Program-made: the position numbers and the translations under genes
Notes under the pieces: generated by a model
What the model was told of the DNA's origin: nothing
Databases searched by the model: none
The model's input: the letters and a program-made list of their open reading frames with translations, nothing else
Assembly: GCA_003569245.1 (NCBI GenBank)
Contig: BGOM01000007.1
Coordinates: 61,971-125,970, forward strand
Length of the DNA: 64,000 nt
Direction: 5' to 3'
From: Opitutia bacterium
GTDB taxonomy: Bacteria > Verrucomicrobiota > Verrucomicrobiia > Opitutales > UBA953
Part shown: positions 25,177 to 33,910 of the stretch, piece by piece
How the letters are laid out: each line of letters begins with the position of its first letter
Position numbering within the stretch: position 1 is the first letter of the stretch

Positions 25177-26054
25177 GCCCGGTCCTCCGCCCCCTCGGCC
25201 GCGCCGTCCGCCGCGGTTTCACGCTCATCGAGCTCCTGATGGTCGTGACGATCATCCTCCTGCTGGCTGGCGTTTTCCTGAGCATCCGCCCCGGCAACGG
25301 CGGCGGCCTGCCGGCCGCCCAGAAGATGCTCGGCTCCACCCTGCAGTCGGTGCGCGCCATGGCCCTGATGAACCGGGGTTCCTTCGCTTCCAACGTCACT
25401 TACAACGGCCGTTACCGCCTCCTGATCCTCAAGGACGAGAACGATCCGGAGAACCACCTGCGTCAGTTCTGCATCGCCGTCGGCAGCGCCATCCCACCCG
25501 CCGGCGTCGACCCCGCGACCATCACCGACACGGTGCACACGAACTACCTTTGGTACGCCCCCGAGGCGCCTTCCATCCTGCCGCCGAATATCTTCTTCAT
25601 CCCGCCTTTGGCCGACTCCTCCCCGGTTCCCGCGGTCACGGCCCCCCCGCAGGATAACGGCGCGGCGGGCAGCTGGAGCGGCCTCGGTCGCCGCAGCGTG
25701 CTCCCTCCGATCGGCGACAACCCCCGCAGCGGCCTTCCGGACATGGCCACCAGTCCGCCGACCATGCGTTTCGAGCCGATCAACCAGCCTCGCTCGCTCA
25801 GCGCCGCCCCGCATTCCTCCGGCCGTACCTGGTACTACGTCGAGCTGCAGCCCAGCGGCGCCTCCAATCATCTGGGCAAGGTCGTGCTCGTCGTGGCGGC
25901 CGGCCTCGCGCGCGTGCAGGCTAACGGCAAGGTCGCCATCGACTGCGACAATCGCAACCAGTTCGCCGCCCTGTCCGTCCGCCCGAACGGCAGCGTTTCG
26001 TACACGTCGGACCCCGACGAGCTCGAGCCGGCCACCTCCACCCTCTACAAGTGA
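25173..26054 (+). CDS. Pseudopilin-like protein (Verru_Chthon cassette D type)
   Basis: Prepilin-type protein of 293 residues starting with GTG at 25173, which overlaps the previous stop (GTGA). The leader is followed by RRG-FTLIELLMVVTIILLLAG. The body has NGRYRLLILKDENDPE and the C-terminal ARVQANGKVAIDCDN, a layout like that of the Verru_Chthon cassette protein D family. The family assignment is from memory of the pattern. A Pro/Ser-rich disordered region occupies about residues 140-215. Co-translated with its neighbours. Confidence 0.8.
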   Translation: MSPVLRPLGRAVRRGFTLIELLMVVTIILLLAGVFLSIRPGNGGGLPAAQKMLGSTLQSVRAMALMNRGSFASNVTYNGRYRLLILKDENDPENHLRQFCIAVGSAIPPAGVDPATITDTVHTNYLWYAPEAPSILPPNIFFIPPLADSSPVPAVTAPPQDNGAAGSWSGLGRRSVLPPIGDNPRSGLPDMATSPPTMRFEPINQPRSLSAAPHSSGRTWYYVELQPSGASNHLGKVVLVVAAGLARVQANGKVAIDCDNRNQFAALSVRPNGSVSYTSDPDELEPATSTLYK

Positions 26055-26845
26055 ATCACGTGCCTTCCCCCGTCCTCTCCCGCCGCCGCGGTTTCTCGCT
26101 CATCGAGGTCACCCTCGCGATCGGCATCCTCGGCCTCGCGATCCTCTCGCTCGTCGGCATCCTCAGCGCGACCTTCTCCCAGGTCAGCGAGATCATGGAG
26201 ACGAACCGCGCCCTCGCCGGGGTCACCCGCCTGATCGGCGCCCTGGATAACCCGCGCACGATCGTCCACATCAACTCGGGCGACACCGCCGCCACCAACA
26301 CCCGGTTCCTCCACCAGGGTATCTCGACCATCGATCCCGCCCCCGGGGGCGCCCCGAACTTCGACCTTGCCTACCGGCTGCTATCCACGGCCACGACGGC
26401 GAACAGCGCCGTCTGGCTCTACGTCTATGACCGGCGCTCGGTCGGACTCGACCGCGCCTCGCGCGTGAGCGGCGGGCTTGAGACCTTCGACATCACCTCC
26501 AATCCCTCCTCGATGGAGGTCGCCTTCGTCTCCGATCGCAACTTCACCTTCGACATGGCCTCGCAGCGCAACGTCATCGGCGCGCCGATGCGCGTCCGCC
26601 TGACGTTGTCGCGGCTCCTCGTCGGCCAGCGCACCGTCGTCGACGTCACCACCTCGGAGCCTTCCGCGGCCCGGTATGCGGCGGGCGGCGCCTTGCCCGC
26701 CGACCCCAAGGATTACGCCCTCGCCTACCTGCCCGTGGTCGCCGAGTTCTTCCCGCATGATTACACCCTGCCGACCGGACCCGGTGGCTTCACGACCTCG
26801 GAGCAGACGCCGTTGCTCATCCAGAACATCGTGATCAACCGATGA
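26051..26845 (+). CDS. Pseudopilin-like protein (Verru_Chthon cassette B / GspI type)
   Basis: Prepilin-type protein of 264 residues starting with GTG at 26051, overlapping the preceding TGA. The cleavage region is RRG-FSLIEVTLAIGILGLAIL, with Val after Glu5 as in minor pseudopilins of the GspI/PilV class. The downstream domain contains the family-like SFEV-type strand pattern and ends with QTPLLIQNIVINR. It resembles the Verru_Chthon cassette protein B family. It overlaps the next gene by 4 bases. Confidence 0.8.
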   Translation: MNHVPSPVLSRRRGFSLIEVTLAIGILGLAILSLVGILSATFSQVSEIMETNRALAGVTRLIGALDNPRTIVHINSGDTAATNTRFLHQGISTIDPAPGGAPNFDLAYRLLSTATTANSAVWLYVYDRRSVGLDRASRVSGGLETFDITSNPSSMEVAFVSDRNFTFDMASQRNVIGAPMRVRLTLSRLLVGQRTVVDVTTSEPSAARYAAGGALPADPKDYALAYLPVVAEFFPHDYTLPTGPGGFTTSEQTPLLIQNIVINR

Positions 26846-28188
26846 GCACCGCCGCCGCCCGCCGCCCGGTCCGCCGGGGTTTCACGCTGATCGAGCTGAT
26901 GGTCTCGACGGCCCTCATGGTCGTCATCGTGCTCGCCGTGGTCTCGGTCGCCGCGGAGACCTTCAAGGCCTACGACCGCGCCGTCGCCGACCTGAGCACC
27001 CAGAGCGAGGCCCGCGCCGTGCTGGACGCGATGGAGAATGATTTCCAGACCGCGGTCATCCGTCCGGACGGCCGTTGCTGGATGGAGGTCGTGCTCCCGG
27101 GCTCGTCCTCGACGGGCGGTCCTGCCAACGCCCCGACCCTGACGGGCAACCTCAATCCCGCCGAGCATCCCATCCTCATGCTCTTCGCGGCGCCGCAGGA
27201 TCGTCCGCGCTGGCGCCCGGACCATACGAGCGCCTCGACGGCCCGCGTCGCGCTCAAGGGAGATGTCTGCGCCGTGGCCTACCGCATCGGCCAGCGGTCC
27301 CCGTTCAGCGCCCCCGGCACCCAGACCCAGCAGGTCTACGGTGTCTACCGGACCATCATCGACTCCGAGCGCACCTTCACCGACGCTTTGCCGATCATCC
27401 TCTCCTCCACCGCGGCGGTGCCCAAGTCTCCCTGGGACTATTGGTCCACGACCACGCCGGGCGTCCGGATGTACGGCGACTATAACCAGCAGAAGTATGT
27501 CACCACCGGCACCCCCTTGATCAACGGCGTCGTCTCCGCCTCGTCCGGCATGCCTTGGACCTTGGATGACCACAACTTCCTCGCCTCGAACGTCGTGGCG
27601 ATGAACCTGGTCTTCTGGTGCACCTCGTCGCTGCCCCAGTCCACCGCGGTGACCGTCGCCCCGATCCCCCTGACCGACCCGTTGAAGCGGCCCGCGCTGA
27701 TGTTGCGCCCGCTCCTGCCCGTCAACAAGAACGACGCCTTCGACCAAGGAGCCAAGTTCGGCGCGGGTTCGGGTTATCGCGCCGCCTACACGACCGGCAC
27801 GGGCGCCGCCTCCACGGCCGACGCCCCGCTGCATTTCGCGCCGACGCCGCCCGCGGTGCCGGCCGTGGCCGGCATCACGCCTCACCCGTATGAGGAGTTC
27901 AGCGGCCGTCTCCGGATCTTCGCCGACCGCATCTATCCGGACGCTCTTTCCACGGCCTCCGCGTCCACGGCCACGCAACTGCCTTACCTCCCGTATTCGC
28001 TCCGTGCGGTCGAGGTCTCGGTCACCGTGCTGACGCCCGAAGGCGCCAAGGAGCTCGCGACTTTGCAGGGTGCAGGCACCGCCTCCTCCGGCGGAACCAA
28101 GGTGACCAACAATGATTTCCGCCGGATCATCGTCCAGCAGGGTCGGTCCTACACGCGTTACATCCGCCTGCTCTCCAACGGCGGCTGA
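26842..28188 (+). CDS. Large pseudopilin-like protein (Verru_Chthon cassette C / GspJ type)
   Basis: Prepilin-type protein of 448 residues, starting ATG at 26842 inside the previous stop. The cleavage motif is RRG-FTLIELMVSTALMVVIVL. EARAVLDAMENDFQTAVI resembles the helical continuation seen in GspJ and in the Verru_Chthon cassette protein C. At more than twice the size of usual minor pseudopilins it probably forms the tip. LRAVEVSVTVLTPEGAKEL near the C-terminus matches the conserved end of this family. Last gene of the cassette; a strong palindrome follows. Confidence 0.8.
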   Translation: MSTAAARRPVRRGFTLIELMVSTALMVVIVLAVVSVAAETFKAYDRAVADLSTQSEARAVLDAMENDFQTAVIRPDGRCWMEVVLPGSSSTGGPANAPTLTGNLNPAEHPILMLFAAPQDRPRWRPDHTSASTARVALKGDVCAVAYRIGQRSPFSAPGTQTQQVYGVYRTIIDSERTFTDALPIILSSTAAVPKSPWDYWSTTTPGVRMYGDYNQQKYVTTGTPLINGVVSASSGMPWTLDDHNFLASNVVAMNLVFWCTSSLPQSTAVTVAPIPLTDPLKRPALMLRPLLPVNKNDAFDQGAKFGAGSGYRAAYTTGTGAASTADAPLHFAPTPPAVPAVAGITPHPYEEFSGRLRIFADRIYPDALSTASASTATQLPYLPYSLRAVEVSVTVLTPEGAKELATLQGAGTASSGGTKVTNNDFRRIIVQQGRSYTRYIRLLSNGG

Positions 28189-28212
28189 GGCCGGCTCGGC
28201 CAGGCAACAAGA

Positions 28213-28234
28213 AGGGCGCGTTGCAACGCGCCCT
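28213..28234. terminator. Perfect palindrome, bidirectional terminator
   Basis: A perfect 22-base palindrome, AGGGCGCGTTG followed by CAACGCGCCCT, lies between the convergent pseudopilin cassette and accA. A short T-containing run (CATTCTTTC) follows on the plus strand, and TTCTTGTTGCC on the minus strand. It can serve both directions. Confidence 0.8.
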
Positions 28235-28265
28235 CATTCTTTCGGCTCCGGTCGGTCCGTGCGGC

Positions 28266-29234
28266 CTACTCGGCGTAGACACCCATCGCGCGGAACTTCG
28301 CGTAGCGCATGGCGATGAGTTTCTCCGGGCTGGACTTGGAGAGGTCGGCCAAGGAGTCACGCAGCGTCTTGCGGATGTTGGAGCCGGTCGCCGCCGGGTC
28401 TTCCTGGGCGCCGCCCAGCGGTTCCTTCACGACGCCGTCGACGACGCCGAGCTTGAGGAGATTGGGAGCGTCGAGGCGCAGGGCCTCGGCGGCCTTCGGG
28501 GCGTGGGCGCGGTCCTTGAAGAGGATCGCGGCGCAACCTTCCGGGGAGATCACCGAGTAGTAGGCGTTCTCGAGGATGTAGACCTTGTTCGAGACGGCGA
28601 TGCCGAGCGCGCCGCCGGAGCCACCTTCGCCGATGACGAAGGTGACGATCGGCACGCCGAACTGGCTCATCTCGCGGAGGTTGACCGCGATGGCCTCGGC
28701 CACGTGGCGTTCCTCGGAGCCGATGCCGGGGAAAGCACCGGGGGTGTCGACCAGGGTGATGATCGGCAGGCCGAAAGTGCTGGCCATCTTCATCAGGCGA
28801 AGGGCCTTGCGGTAGCCTTCGGGATTGGGGCAGCCGAAATTACGTCGCAGGTTTTCCTTGGTATCGCGTCCCTTCTGCTGGCCGATGACCATGACCGGGC
28901 GACCTTCGAAGAAGGCCGTCCCGCCGACGGTGGACTCGTCGTCCATGTACAAGCGATCACCATGGAGCTCCTGGAAGTCGTCGAAGAGCATCCCGATGTA
29001 ATCGAGGGAGTAGGGGCGGCGAGGGTGGCGCGCCAGCTGGACCCGCTGCCAGGGGTTCAGGTTGCCGTAGACCTCCCGGCGGGTCTGCTCGAGTTTGGCC
29101 TCGAGGGAGCGGACCTCCTTGGTCACGTCCATCCCGGCGGTCTCGGAGGAGGCGCGAAGGGCGTTGATCTTGTCTTCGAGCTCCCGGATGGGCTTTTCGA
29201 ACTCAAGGGTGAAGCGAGGCTTCGGGGCGGACAT
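28266..29234 (-). CDS. accA: Acetyl-CoA carboxylase carboxyltransferase subunit alpha
   Basis: Alpha half of the carboxyltransferase that makes malonyl-CoA for fatty-acid synthesis; 322 residues, normal length. The N-terminal LEFEKPIRELEDKINALR and the core segments RPYSLDYI, FEGRPVMVIGQQKGRDTKENL, NFGCPNPEGYRKALRLMK, FVDTPGA-like VDTPGAFPGIGSEER and IGEGGSGGALGI are diagnostic. The start ATG at 29234 gives MSAPKPRF. accD is not adjacent. fabD occurs 8 kb away on the other strand. Confidence 0.97.
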   Translation of the reverse strand: MSAPKPRFTLEFEKPIRELEDKINALRASSETAGMDVTKEVRSLEAKLEQTRREVYGNLNPWQRVQLARHPRRPYSLDYIGMLFDDFQELHGDRLYMDDESTVGGTAFFEGRPVMVIGQQKGRDTKENLRRNFGCPNPEGYRKALRLMKMASTFGLPIITLVDTPGAFPGIGSEERHVAEAIAVNLREMSQFGVPIVTFVIGEGGSGGALGIAVSNKVYILENAYYSVISPEGCAAILFKDRAHAPKAAEALRLDAPNLLKLGVVDGVVKEPLGGAQEDPAATGSNIRKTLRDSLADLSKSSPEKLIAMRYAKFRAMGVYAE

Positions 29235-29304
29235 AGGGGTAAACTAGGGGGCTTGGCGGGCAAAGGGCAAGGATTTGGAGGGGGTGGGGGAGGCGGCGGT
29301 GGGG

Positions 29305-29406
29305 GAAGAAGGGCTAGGGCTGGGGGCAGGGCTGGGGCTGGGGCTGGGGTATCATGGCCGGTCTTATCTTCCAAGCAGGCCCGCCCTGTCCCTGGCCCTG
29401 GCCCAA
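29305..29406. repeat. Hexamer inverted pair between accA and DUF1080 gene
   Basis: Left arm about 29305-29350 (GGGCTAGGGC, GGGGGCAGGGCTGGGGCTGGGG). Right arm about 29380-29406 (CCCGCCCTGTCCCTGGCCCTGGCCC). The loop is about 30 bases. It fills the divergent gap, so the promoters of both genes must lie in or beside it. Same family as the array at 407-535. Confidence 0.75.
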
Positions 29407-29476
29407 ACTCCAACCATCCCATTCTATCCTTTCCCTTTCCCCGCTGTTTTCCAATTTATCCCCACCCCTGACCACC

Positions 29477-30271
29477 ATGCGTACCCCCGCCTATCTCCTC
29501 TTGCTTGCCGCCGCCGGCCTCGTCGCCGCCGAAGGCTACACCGATACCCCGCTCATCCCGGGCACCCAGTGGCATGTCCACGATTCCGCCCGCCCCCAGC
29601 CCCCGCGCGCCGACAAGGAAAAGCTGAAGTGCAACCTCGAGAAGGCCCCCGCCGGCGCCGTCGAGCTCATCACGGGCACGGACTCGTCCGCCAACTGGGA
29701 GCCGGATAACGGCGCCAAGGGCAAGCACTGGCCGATCCGCGATGGCGTGATGTTCGCCAACGGCAACGGTATCCACACCAAGCAGTCCTTCGGTGACCTG
29801 ACCCTGCACGTCGAGTGGCGCTCCGCCGAGGGCTACGACAAGAACGAGAAGAAGAAAGGCCAGGGCAACTCCAACAGCGGTATCTTCTTCATGCGCACCT
29901 ACGAGCTCCAGGTGCTCGATTGCTCCCGGACCGAGACCTACGCCGACGGCATGACCGCCGCGATCTACGGCCAGCAGCCGCCCGCCTTCAACGCCTGCAA
30001 CCCGTCCCGCGAATGGAACAGCTATGATGTCCAGTGGACTGCGCCGACCTTCGACGAGGCCGGCAAGGTCGCGACCAAGGCCCGCATCACCGTCGTCATG
30101 AACGGCGTGAAGGTCCAGGACGGCGTCGAGTACATCGGGCCCAGCAGTCACCGGAAGAATCCGCCCTACGCCAAGCACGCGGCCCAGCTCCCGCTCGGCC
30201 TCCAGTGGCACGGCGACGTCGTCGAGTTCCGGAACCTTTGGATCCTCCCGGCCGCCAAGGCCGCGAAGTAG
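29477..30271 (+). CDS. Secreted DUF1080 (3-keto-disaccharide hydrolase) protein
   Basis: Secreted beta-jelly-roll protein of the DUF1080 family, 264 residues; several members hydrolyse 3-keto-glycosides. The signal peptide is LLLLAAAGLVAAEG. Family motifs are PIRDGVMFANGNGIHTKQ (in parts: VMFANGNGI, TKQSFGDLTLHVEW), GQGNSNSGIFFM, YELQVLD and QLPLGLQWHGDVVEFRN, the last being the strongly conserved end (LQxHGxxVxFRNI). An intrinsic terminator follows directly. Such genes are abundant in Verrucomicrobiota and Planctomycetota. Confidence 0.92.
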   Translation: MRTPAYLLLLAAAGLVAAEGYTDTPLIPGTQWHVHDSARPQPPRADKEKLKCNLEKAPAGAVELITGTDSSANWEPDNGAKGKHWPIRDGVMFANGNGIHTKQSFGDLTLHVEWRSAEGYDKNEKKKGQGNSNSGIFFMRTYELQVLDCSRTETYADGMTAAIYGQQPPAFNACNPSREWNSYDVQWTAPTFDEAGKVATKARITVVMNGVKVQDGVEYIGPSSHRKNPPYAKHAAQLPLGLQWHGDVVEFRNLWILPAAKAAK

Positions 30272-30295
30272 GCCAAACCCGCATTCCATTTGCCA

Positions 30296-30334
30296 AGGAG
30301 CGGTTTCCCCCAAACTTGGGAGCCGCTCCTTTTT
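30296..30334 (+). terminator. Intrinsic terminator abutting the next start codon
   Basis: AGGAGCGG pairs with CCGCTCCT, with a continued TTTCCC/GGGA pairing and a small loop, followed by TTTTT. The T-run ends one base before the ATG of the KamA-family gene at 30336. It should end the DUF1080 transcript. On any read-through or long leader mRNA it would occlude the start region of the next gene. Confidence 0.85.
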
Positions 30335-30335
30335 C

Positions 30336-31502
30336 ATGTTCCCGCAAGATCGACGCGATGATTGGCACGCCGGCCAAGGCCGGTGGAAGGACGTGCCCGC
30401 GTCGGACTGGAACGACTGGCATTGGCAGCTGCGCAACCGCATCACCACGCTGGCCCAGCTGGAGGCGCTGGTCGAGCTGACGAAGGAGGAGCGGGAGGGT
30501 TGCCTGTTCGCCGCCCACAAGCTCTCCCTGGCGATCACGCCGCACTTCTTCAACCTGATCGACCCCCAGGACCCGGCCTGCCCGATCCGCCGCCAGGTCA
30601 TCCCGCGCATCGAGGAGTCCGTCGTCGCCCCCGGTGAGTCGGCCGACCCCGTGGGCGAGGAGGGGACCATGCCCGTGCCCGGCATCGTCCACCGCTACCC
30701 GGACCGCGTGCTGTTCCTGGTGACCGACCGGTGCGCCGCCTATTGCCGTTACTGCACGCGCAGCCGCCTGGTCTCCAACGCCCAGGCCTACGACTTCCAC
30801 CCCGAGCTCGAGCAGGGGCTGCAGTACATCGCCGCGCACCCCGAGATCCGCGACGTCCTGCTTTCCGGCGGGGACCCCTTGCTGCTCTCCGACGCCAAGC
30901 TGGACGCGCTCCTCGGCCGGCTGCGCGCCATCCCGCACGTCGAGTTCATCCGCCTCGGTTCCCGCATCCCGGTCTTCCTGCCGCAGCGCATCACCCCGGA
31001 GCTGGCCGAGATCTTCCGTAAGCACGGCCCGGTCTGGATGAGCATCCACACCAACCACCCCAAGGAGGTGACGCGCGAGCTCGCCGCGGCCTGCGAACGG
31101 CTCTCCCTGGCCGGGGTGCCGCTCGGCAACCAGTCGGTCCTGCTGCAAGGCGTGAACGACGATCCCGCGGTCATGAAGTCGCTGGTGCATCGCCTGCTGA
31201 TGATCCGGGTCCGGCCTTATTATTTATACGCCTGCGACCTCATCGAAGGCTCGACCCATTTCCGCGCCCCGATCCAGAAGGGGATCGACATCATCCGCGA
31301 ACTGCGCGGCCACACGACCGGCTACGCGGTGCCTCAGCTCATCATCGATACGCCCGGCGGCGGCGGGAAGGTGCCGATCAACCCGGAATACGTCCAAGCC
31401 ATCCATGATGGCATCGTCGAGCTCCGTAATTTCGAGGACCGGACCTTTGTCTATCCTTCCGGCAGCCAGATGCCGGCCCCCAAGCCAGAACTGCTTGGGT
31501 GA
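30336..31502 (+). CDS. KamA-family radical SAM aminomutase (lysine 2,3-aminomutase-like)
   Basis: Radical SAM, PLP-dependent enzyme of 388 residues. The cluster motif CxxxCxxC is Cys133, Cys137 and Cys140 in DRCAAYCRYCTRSR. VLLSGGDPLLLSD is the SAM-binding GGDP motif. The PLP lysine lies in DTPGGGGKVPINPEY. SDWNDWHWQLRNRI is the typical N-terminal signature. It could make beta-lysine as an osmolyte, or be EpmB-like; the length and C-terminal NFEDRTFVYP fit lysine 2,3-aminomutase better than EpmB. No epmA or ablB acetyltransferase is adjacent. The start has a hairpin directly in front. Confidence 0.9.
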   Translation: MFPQDRRDDWHAGQGRWKDVPASDWNDWHWQLRNRITTLAQLEALVELTKEEREGCLFAAHKLSLAITPHFFNLIDPQDPACPIRRQVIPRIEESVVAPGESADPVGEEGTMPVPGIVHRYPDRVLFLVTDRCAAYCRYCTRSRLVSNAQAYDFHPELEQGLQYIAAHPEIRDVLLSGGDPLLLSDAKLDALLGRLRAIPHVEFIRLGSRIPVFLPQRITPELAEIFRKHGPVWMSIHTNHPKEVTRELAAACERLSLAGVPLGNQSVLLQGVNDDPAVMKSLVHRLLMIRVRPYYLYACDLIEGSTHFRAPIQKGIDIIRELRGHTTGYAVPQLIIDTPGGGGKVPINPEYVQAIHDGIVELRNFEDRTFVYPSGSQMPAPKPELLG

Positions 31503-31621
31503 GGGCTTGGGCCAGGGCTAGGGCAGGGGCCCGTGATGGTCTTGGCGTGAACTATCAGGGACGATTGTCCGGACGCTAAGATCAAAGCTGTCCCCGGCCC
31601 AAGCCCTGTCCCTGGCCCTGG
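31503..31621. repeat. Hexamer inverted pair downstream of the KamA gene
   Basis: Left arm 31503-31532 (GGGCTTGGGCCAGGGCTAGGG); right arm about 31590-31621 (GGCCCAAGCCCTGTCCCTGGC). The loop of about 57 bases has no clear structure. It is immediately downstream of the KamA stop. The remaining gap up to 31683 holds only a terminator. Confidence 0.78.
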
Positions 31622-31649
31622 CATGCCTGGTCATGCCGCCCCAAACAAA

Positions 31650-31674
31650 CCACCCGGGGTTTTAATCCGGGTGG
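31650..31674 (-). terminator. Intrinsic terminator of tRNA-Arg
   Basis: CCACCCGG at 31650-31657 pairs with CCGGGTGG at 31667-31674. Read on the minus strand, the hairpin follows the tRNA 3' end by 9 bases and is succeeded by TTTGTTTG. It most likely ends the tRNA transcript. Confidence 0.75.
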
Positions 31675-31683
31675 CGCTCAAAG

Positions 31684-31758
31684 TGGTGGGCCCGTAGGGA
31701 TTCGAACCCCAAACGTCTGATCCGTAGTCAGAAATGATATCCATTTCACCACGGGCCC
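31684..31758 (-). tRNA. tRNA-Arg (anticodon ACG)
   Basis: Acceptor stem GGGCCCG/CGGGCCC, discriminator A and encoded CCA. The anticodon stem TCTGA/TCAGA with loop CTACGGA gives ACG; its first base is expected to become inosine and read CGT, CGC and CGA. The T arm is TGGGG-TTCGAAT-CCCTA. It is clearly related in its T loop to the CCG isoacceptor near 2.8 kb. Confidence 0.94.
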
Positions 31759-31819
31759 GTGATGAGGGGTTTGAGCAAAGGAACGGCGTCCCTTTTGGCA
31801 AGGATTTTCCGAGGAACCC

Positions 31820-32509
31820 TCAGCGCGTGGCCCGATGCAGGGCTACGGTGCCGAAAAGCAGGGTTTCATGGGTCACTTCGCGGAAGCCGGCCTGGCGCAG
31901 TTCGGCCGACAGCCCGGCGGCGTCGGGGAAGCCCGCGATGCTGGTGCCGAGGTACTTGTAGGCGCCGAAGTCCCCGGTGAGGAGTCCGGCGAGGACGGGG
32001 GAGACAAGCCGCACATGGATGAAGTGAAAGGGGGCGAACCAGGCGGCCGGCCGCGAGAACTCGAGGATGAGGACGGACCCGCCGGTCTTCACGACGCGAC
32101 GGAGCTCGCGTAGCCCGCGCGCGCGGTCCTCGAAGTTGCGCACGCCGTAGGCGATCGTGACGACGTCGCAGGACTCGTCGGCCAGCGGCAGGTTCATGCA
32201 ATCGCCGGACTTGAATTCGAGCGCGACGGCTGCCTTCCGCGCGCGCTCCCGGCCGAGCGCGAGCATCGGCTCGCAGAAGTCATACCCGACGACCGCGCAA
32301 TCCGCCGGGAGCTCGCGACGCAGGGCGAAGGCCACATCCCCGCTGCCCGTGGCCAGATCCGCCACCGTCTTCGGCCGGGCGGCCTGCGCGGCCGCGACGA
32401 GTCGCTCGCGCCAACCGACGCAGAGACCGAGGCTCAGCACGCGGTTCGCGAAGTCGTACCGGGAGGCGATCCCGGAGAACATGCGTTGGACGGCGGTACC
32501 TTCGGGCAT
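31820..32509 (-). CDS. menG: Demethylmenaquinone methyltransferase (UbiE/MenG)
   Basis: SAM-dependent C-methyltransferase of the last step of menaquinone synthesis; 229 residues from the ATG at 32509. Motifs are MFSGIASRYDFANRVLSLG (start of UbiE family), DLATGSGDVAFAL (SAM motif I), IAYGVRNFEDR (family signature 'AFGLRNV' type) and VLILEFSRP. menD lies elsewhere in this window, and no ubiquinone genes are seen, so the menaquinone role is preferred. A slightly longer form from 32533 is possible. Flanked downstream by tRNA-Arg. Confidence 0.93.
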   Translation of the reverse strand: MPEGTAVQRMFSGIASRYDFANRVLSLGLCVGWRERLVAAAQAARPKTVADLATGSGDVAFALRRELPADCAVVGYDFCEPMLALGRERARKAAVALEFKSGDCMNLPLADESCDVVTIAYGVRNFEDRARGLRELRRVVKTGGSVLILEFSRPAAWFAPFHFIHVRLVSPVLAGLLTGDFGAYKYLGTSIAGFPDAAGLSAELRQAGFREVTHETLLFGTVALHRATR

Positions 32510-32547
32510 GGGTTCAAGTTCGGGACAAAGCACCGAAGGTCAAGCAG

Positions 32548-32706
32548 AGGGCTGGGGATAGGGCTTGGGCTAGGGCTAGGGCAGGGCAGGGACAGGGACA
32601 GGGTCAGGGACGGAGTCAGGGACAGGGTTGTTCGCTCGGTTGTACGGCTGACCCTTTCCCTGACCCTCAATGCCTCTGCCTTGTCACCGTGCCCCCGTGT
32701 CCCTTA
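32548..32706. repeat. Hexamer array, hairpin partner and octamer arm
   Basis: Bases 32548-32628 hold at least ten GGGNNN units, among the longest in the window (GGGACAGGGACAGGGTCAGGG). A short complementary arm follows at about 32650-32669 (ACCCTTTCCCTGACCCT). At 32680-32706 a different arm begins: TTGTCACCGTGCCCCCGTG, the complement of the 8-base family seen at 35445-35579. Two families are joined in one gap. Confidence 0.75.
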
Positions 32707-32730
32707 ACTAGACAAAAACTCCTCCGCCCA

Positions 32731-33783
32731 TCAAGACGCGGTCTGGTAGACCGCGATGACCTGGCCGGGGGCGAGGCCGCGCTGGGTGTCGGTGAAACGG
32801 AGGCGGACGGAGCCGTCGGGCTGCGGGCTGAAACGTGCGGGGGTGGCGGGGTCGCGGTAGCGCACCCGCGCGAGGATGTCCTGCTCGCCGTCGACCGATC
32901 GGTTGATCCAGGTGAAGTCGCGCGCACCGGCCTCGCCGGTGTACAGCCACGGGGCGTCGGGCTTGTCGAAGGCGACGTGCAGGGTGTTGGTCGCGAAGTC
33001 TTTCTTCACGACGACGAAGTGCTCGTGGTCGGTGTTGGAAGGGAGCCCGATGCCTTTGCGCTGGCCGAGGGTGAAGCGATGCAGGCCGCGGTGCCGGCCG
33101 ATTTCCTTGCCGGCGGCGTTCACGATCGGGCCGGGTGCGTCGGGGATATGTCGCTCAAGGAAGTCCTGGACGGGCACCTGGCCGAGGAAGCAGATGCCTT
33201 GGCTGTCTTTGCGTTCCGCGTTCGGGAGCTTGGCTTCGGCGGCGAGCCGGCGGACCTCGGGCTTGAGCAGATCCCCGATCGGGAAGATGGCCCTCGCGAG
33301 CTGTGCCTGGCGCAGCAACGCGAGGAAGTAGGACTGATCCTTGTTGGGGTCGAGGCCTTCGAGCAGGTCGAAGGTGCCGTCGGCGTTCTCGCGGCGACGC
33401 GCGTAGTGTCCGGTGGCGATGGCGTCATAGCCATCCGCCAGCGCCCGTCGCAGGAAGACGCCGAACTTCATCTCGCGGTTACAGATGATGTCCGGGTTCG
33501 GGGTCAGGCCATTCCGGTAGCCGTCGACGAGGTATTGGACCACGGTCTCGCGGTAGTCCTGGACGAGGTCGAGGATGCGGAAGGGCAGGCCCAGGTGCTC
33601 GGCCACGGCTCGCGCGTTGCGGACGTCATCCTCCCAGGGGCATTCGCCGGGGAAAGGCAGACCCTCCTCGTTCATCCAGGTCCGGAAATAGGCGGCATGG
33701 ACCTCATGCCCCTGCTGCTTGAGCAGGAGCGCCGCCACGGCGCTGTCGACGCCGCCCGAGAGCGCTACGAGGATCCTGGACAT
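32731..33783 (-). CDS. mnmA: tRNA-specific 2-thiouridylase
   Basis: Makes 2-thiouridine at the wobble base of tRNA-Lys, -Glu and -Gln. 350 residues. The ATP PP-loop is [13 protein letters not shown] at residues 9-21. The two catalytic cysteines are Cys101 ([12 protein letters not shown]) and Cys198 (DSQGICFLG). GHYARR and [11 protein letters not shown] are family motifs. The start is the ATG giving [11 protein letters not shown]. It is divergent from the LysM gene, separated by a 127-base G-rich gap without visible features. Confidence 0.96.
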   Translation of the reverse strand: MSRILVALSGGVDSAVAALLLKQQGHEVHAAYFRTWMNEEGLPFPGECPWEDDVRNARAVAEHLGLPFRILDLVQDYRETVVQYLVDGYRNGLTPNPDIICNREMKFGVFLRRALADGYDAIATGHYARRRENADGTFDLLEGLDPNKDQSYFLALLRQAQLARAIFPIGDLLKPEVRRLAAEAKLPNAERKDSQGICFLGQVPVQDFLERHIPDAPGPIVNAAGKEIGRHRGLHRFTLGQRKGIGLPSNTDHEHFVVVKKDFATNTLHVAFDKPDAPWLYTGEAGARDFTWINRSVDGEQDILARVRYRDPATPARFSPQPDGSVRLRFTDTQRGLAPGQVIAVYQTAS

Positions 33784-33910
33784 CGGGTGGGGTCGTAAAG
33801 GAATCCGTCCGGCGAGGGAAGGGTCAAAGGAGGGTGGGGCGGGGCCGCGTTTCGGGGGGTCGGGGTGCGGACAGGGTTGCCCTAGGGGCGGGGAGGTGTT
33901 TGGCTGGGGT

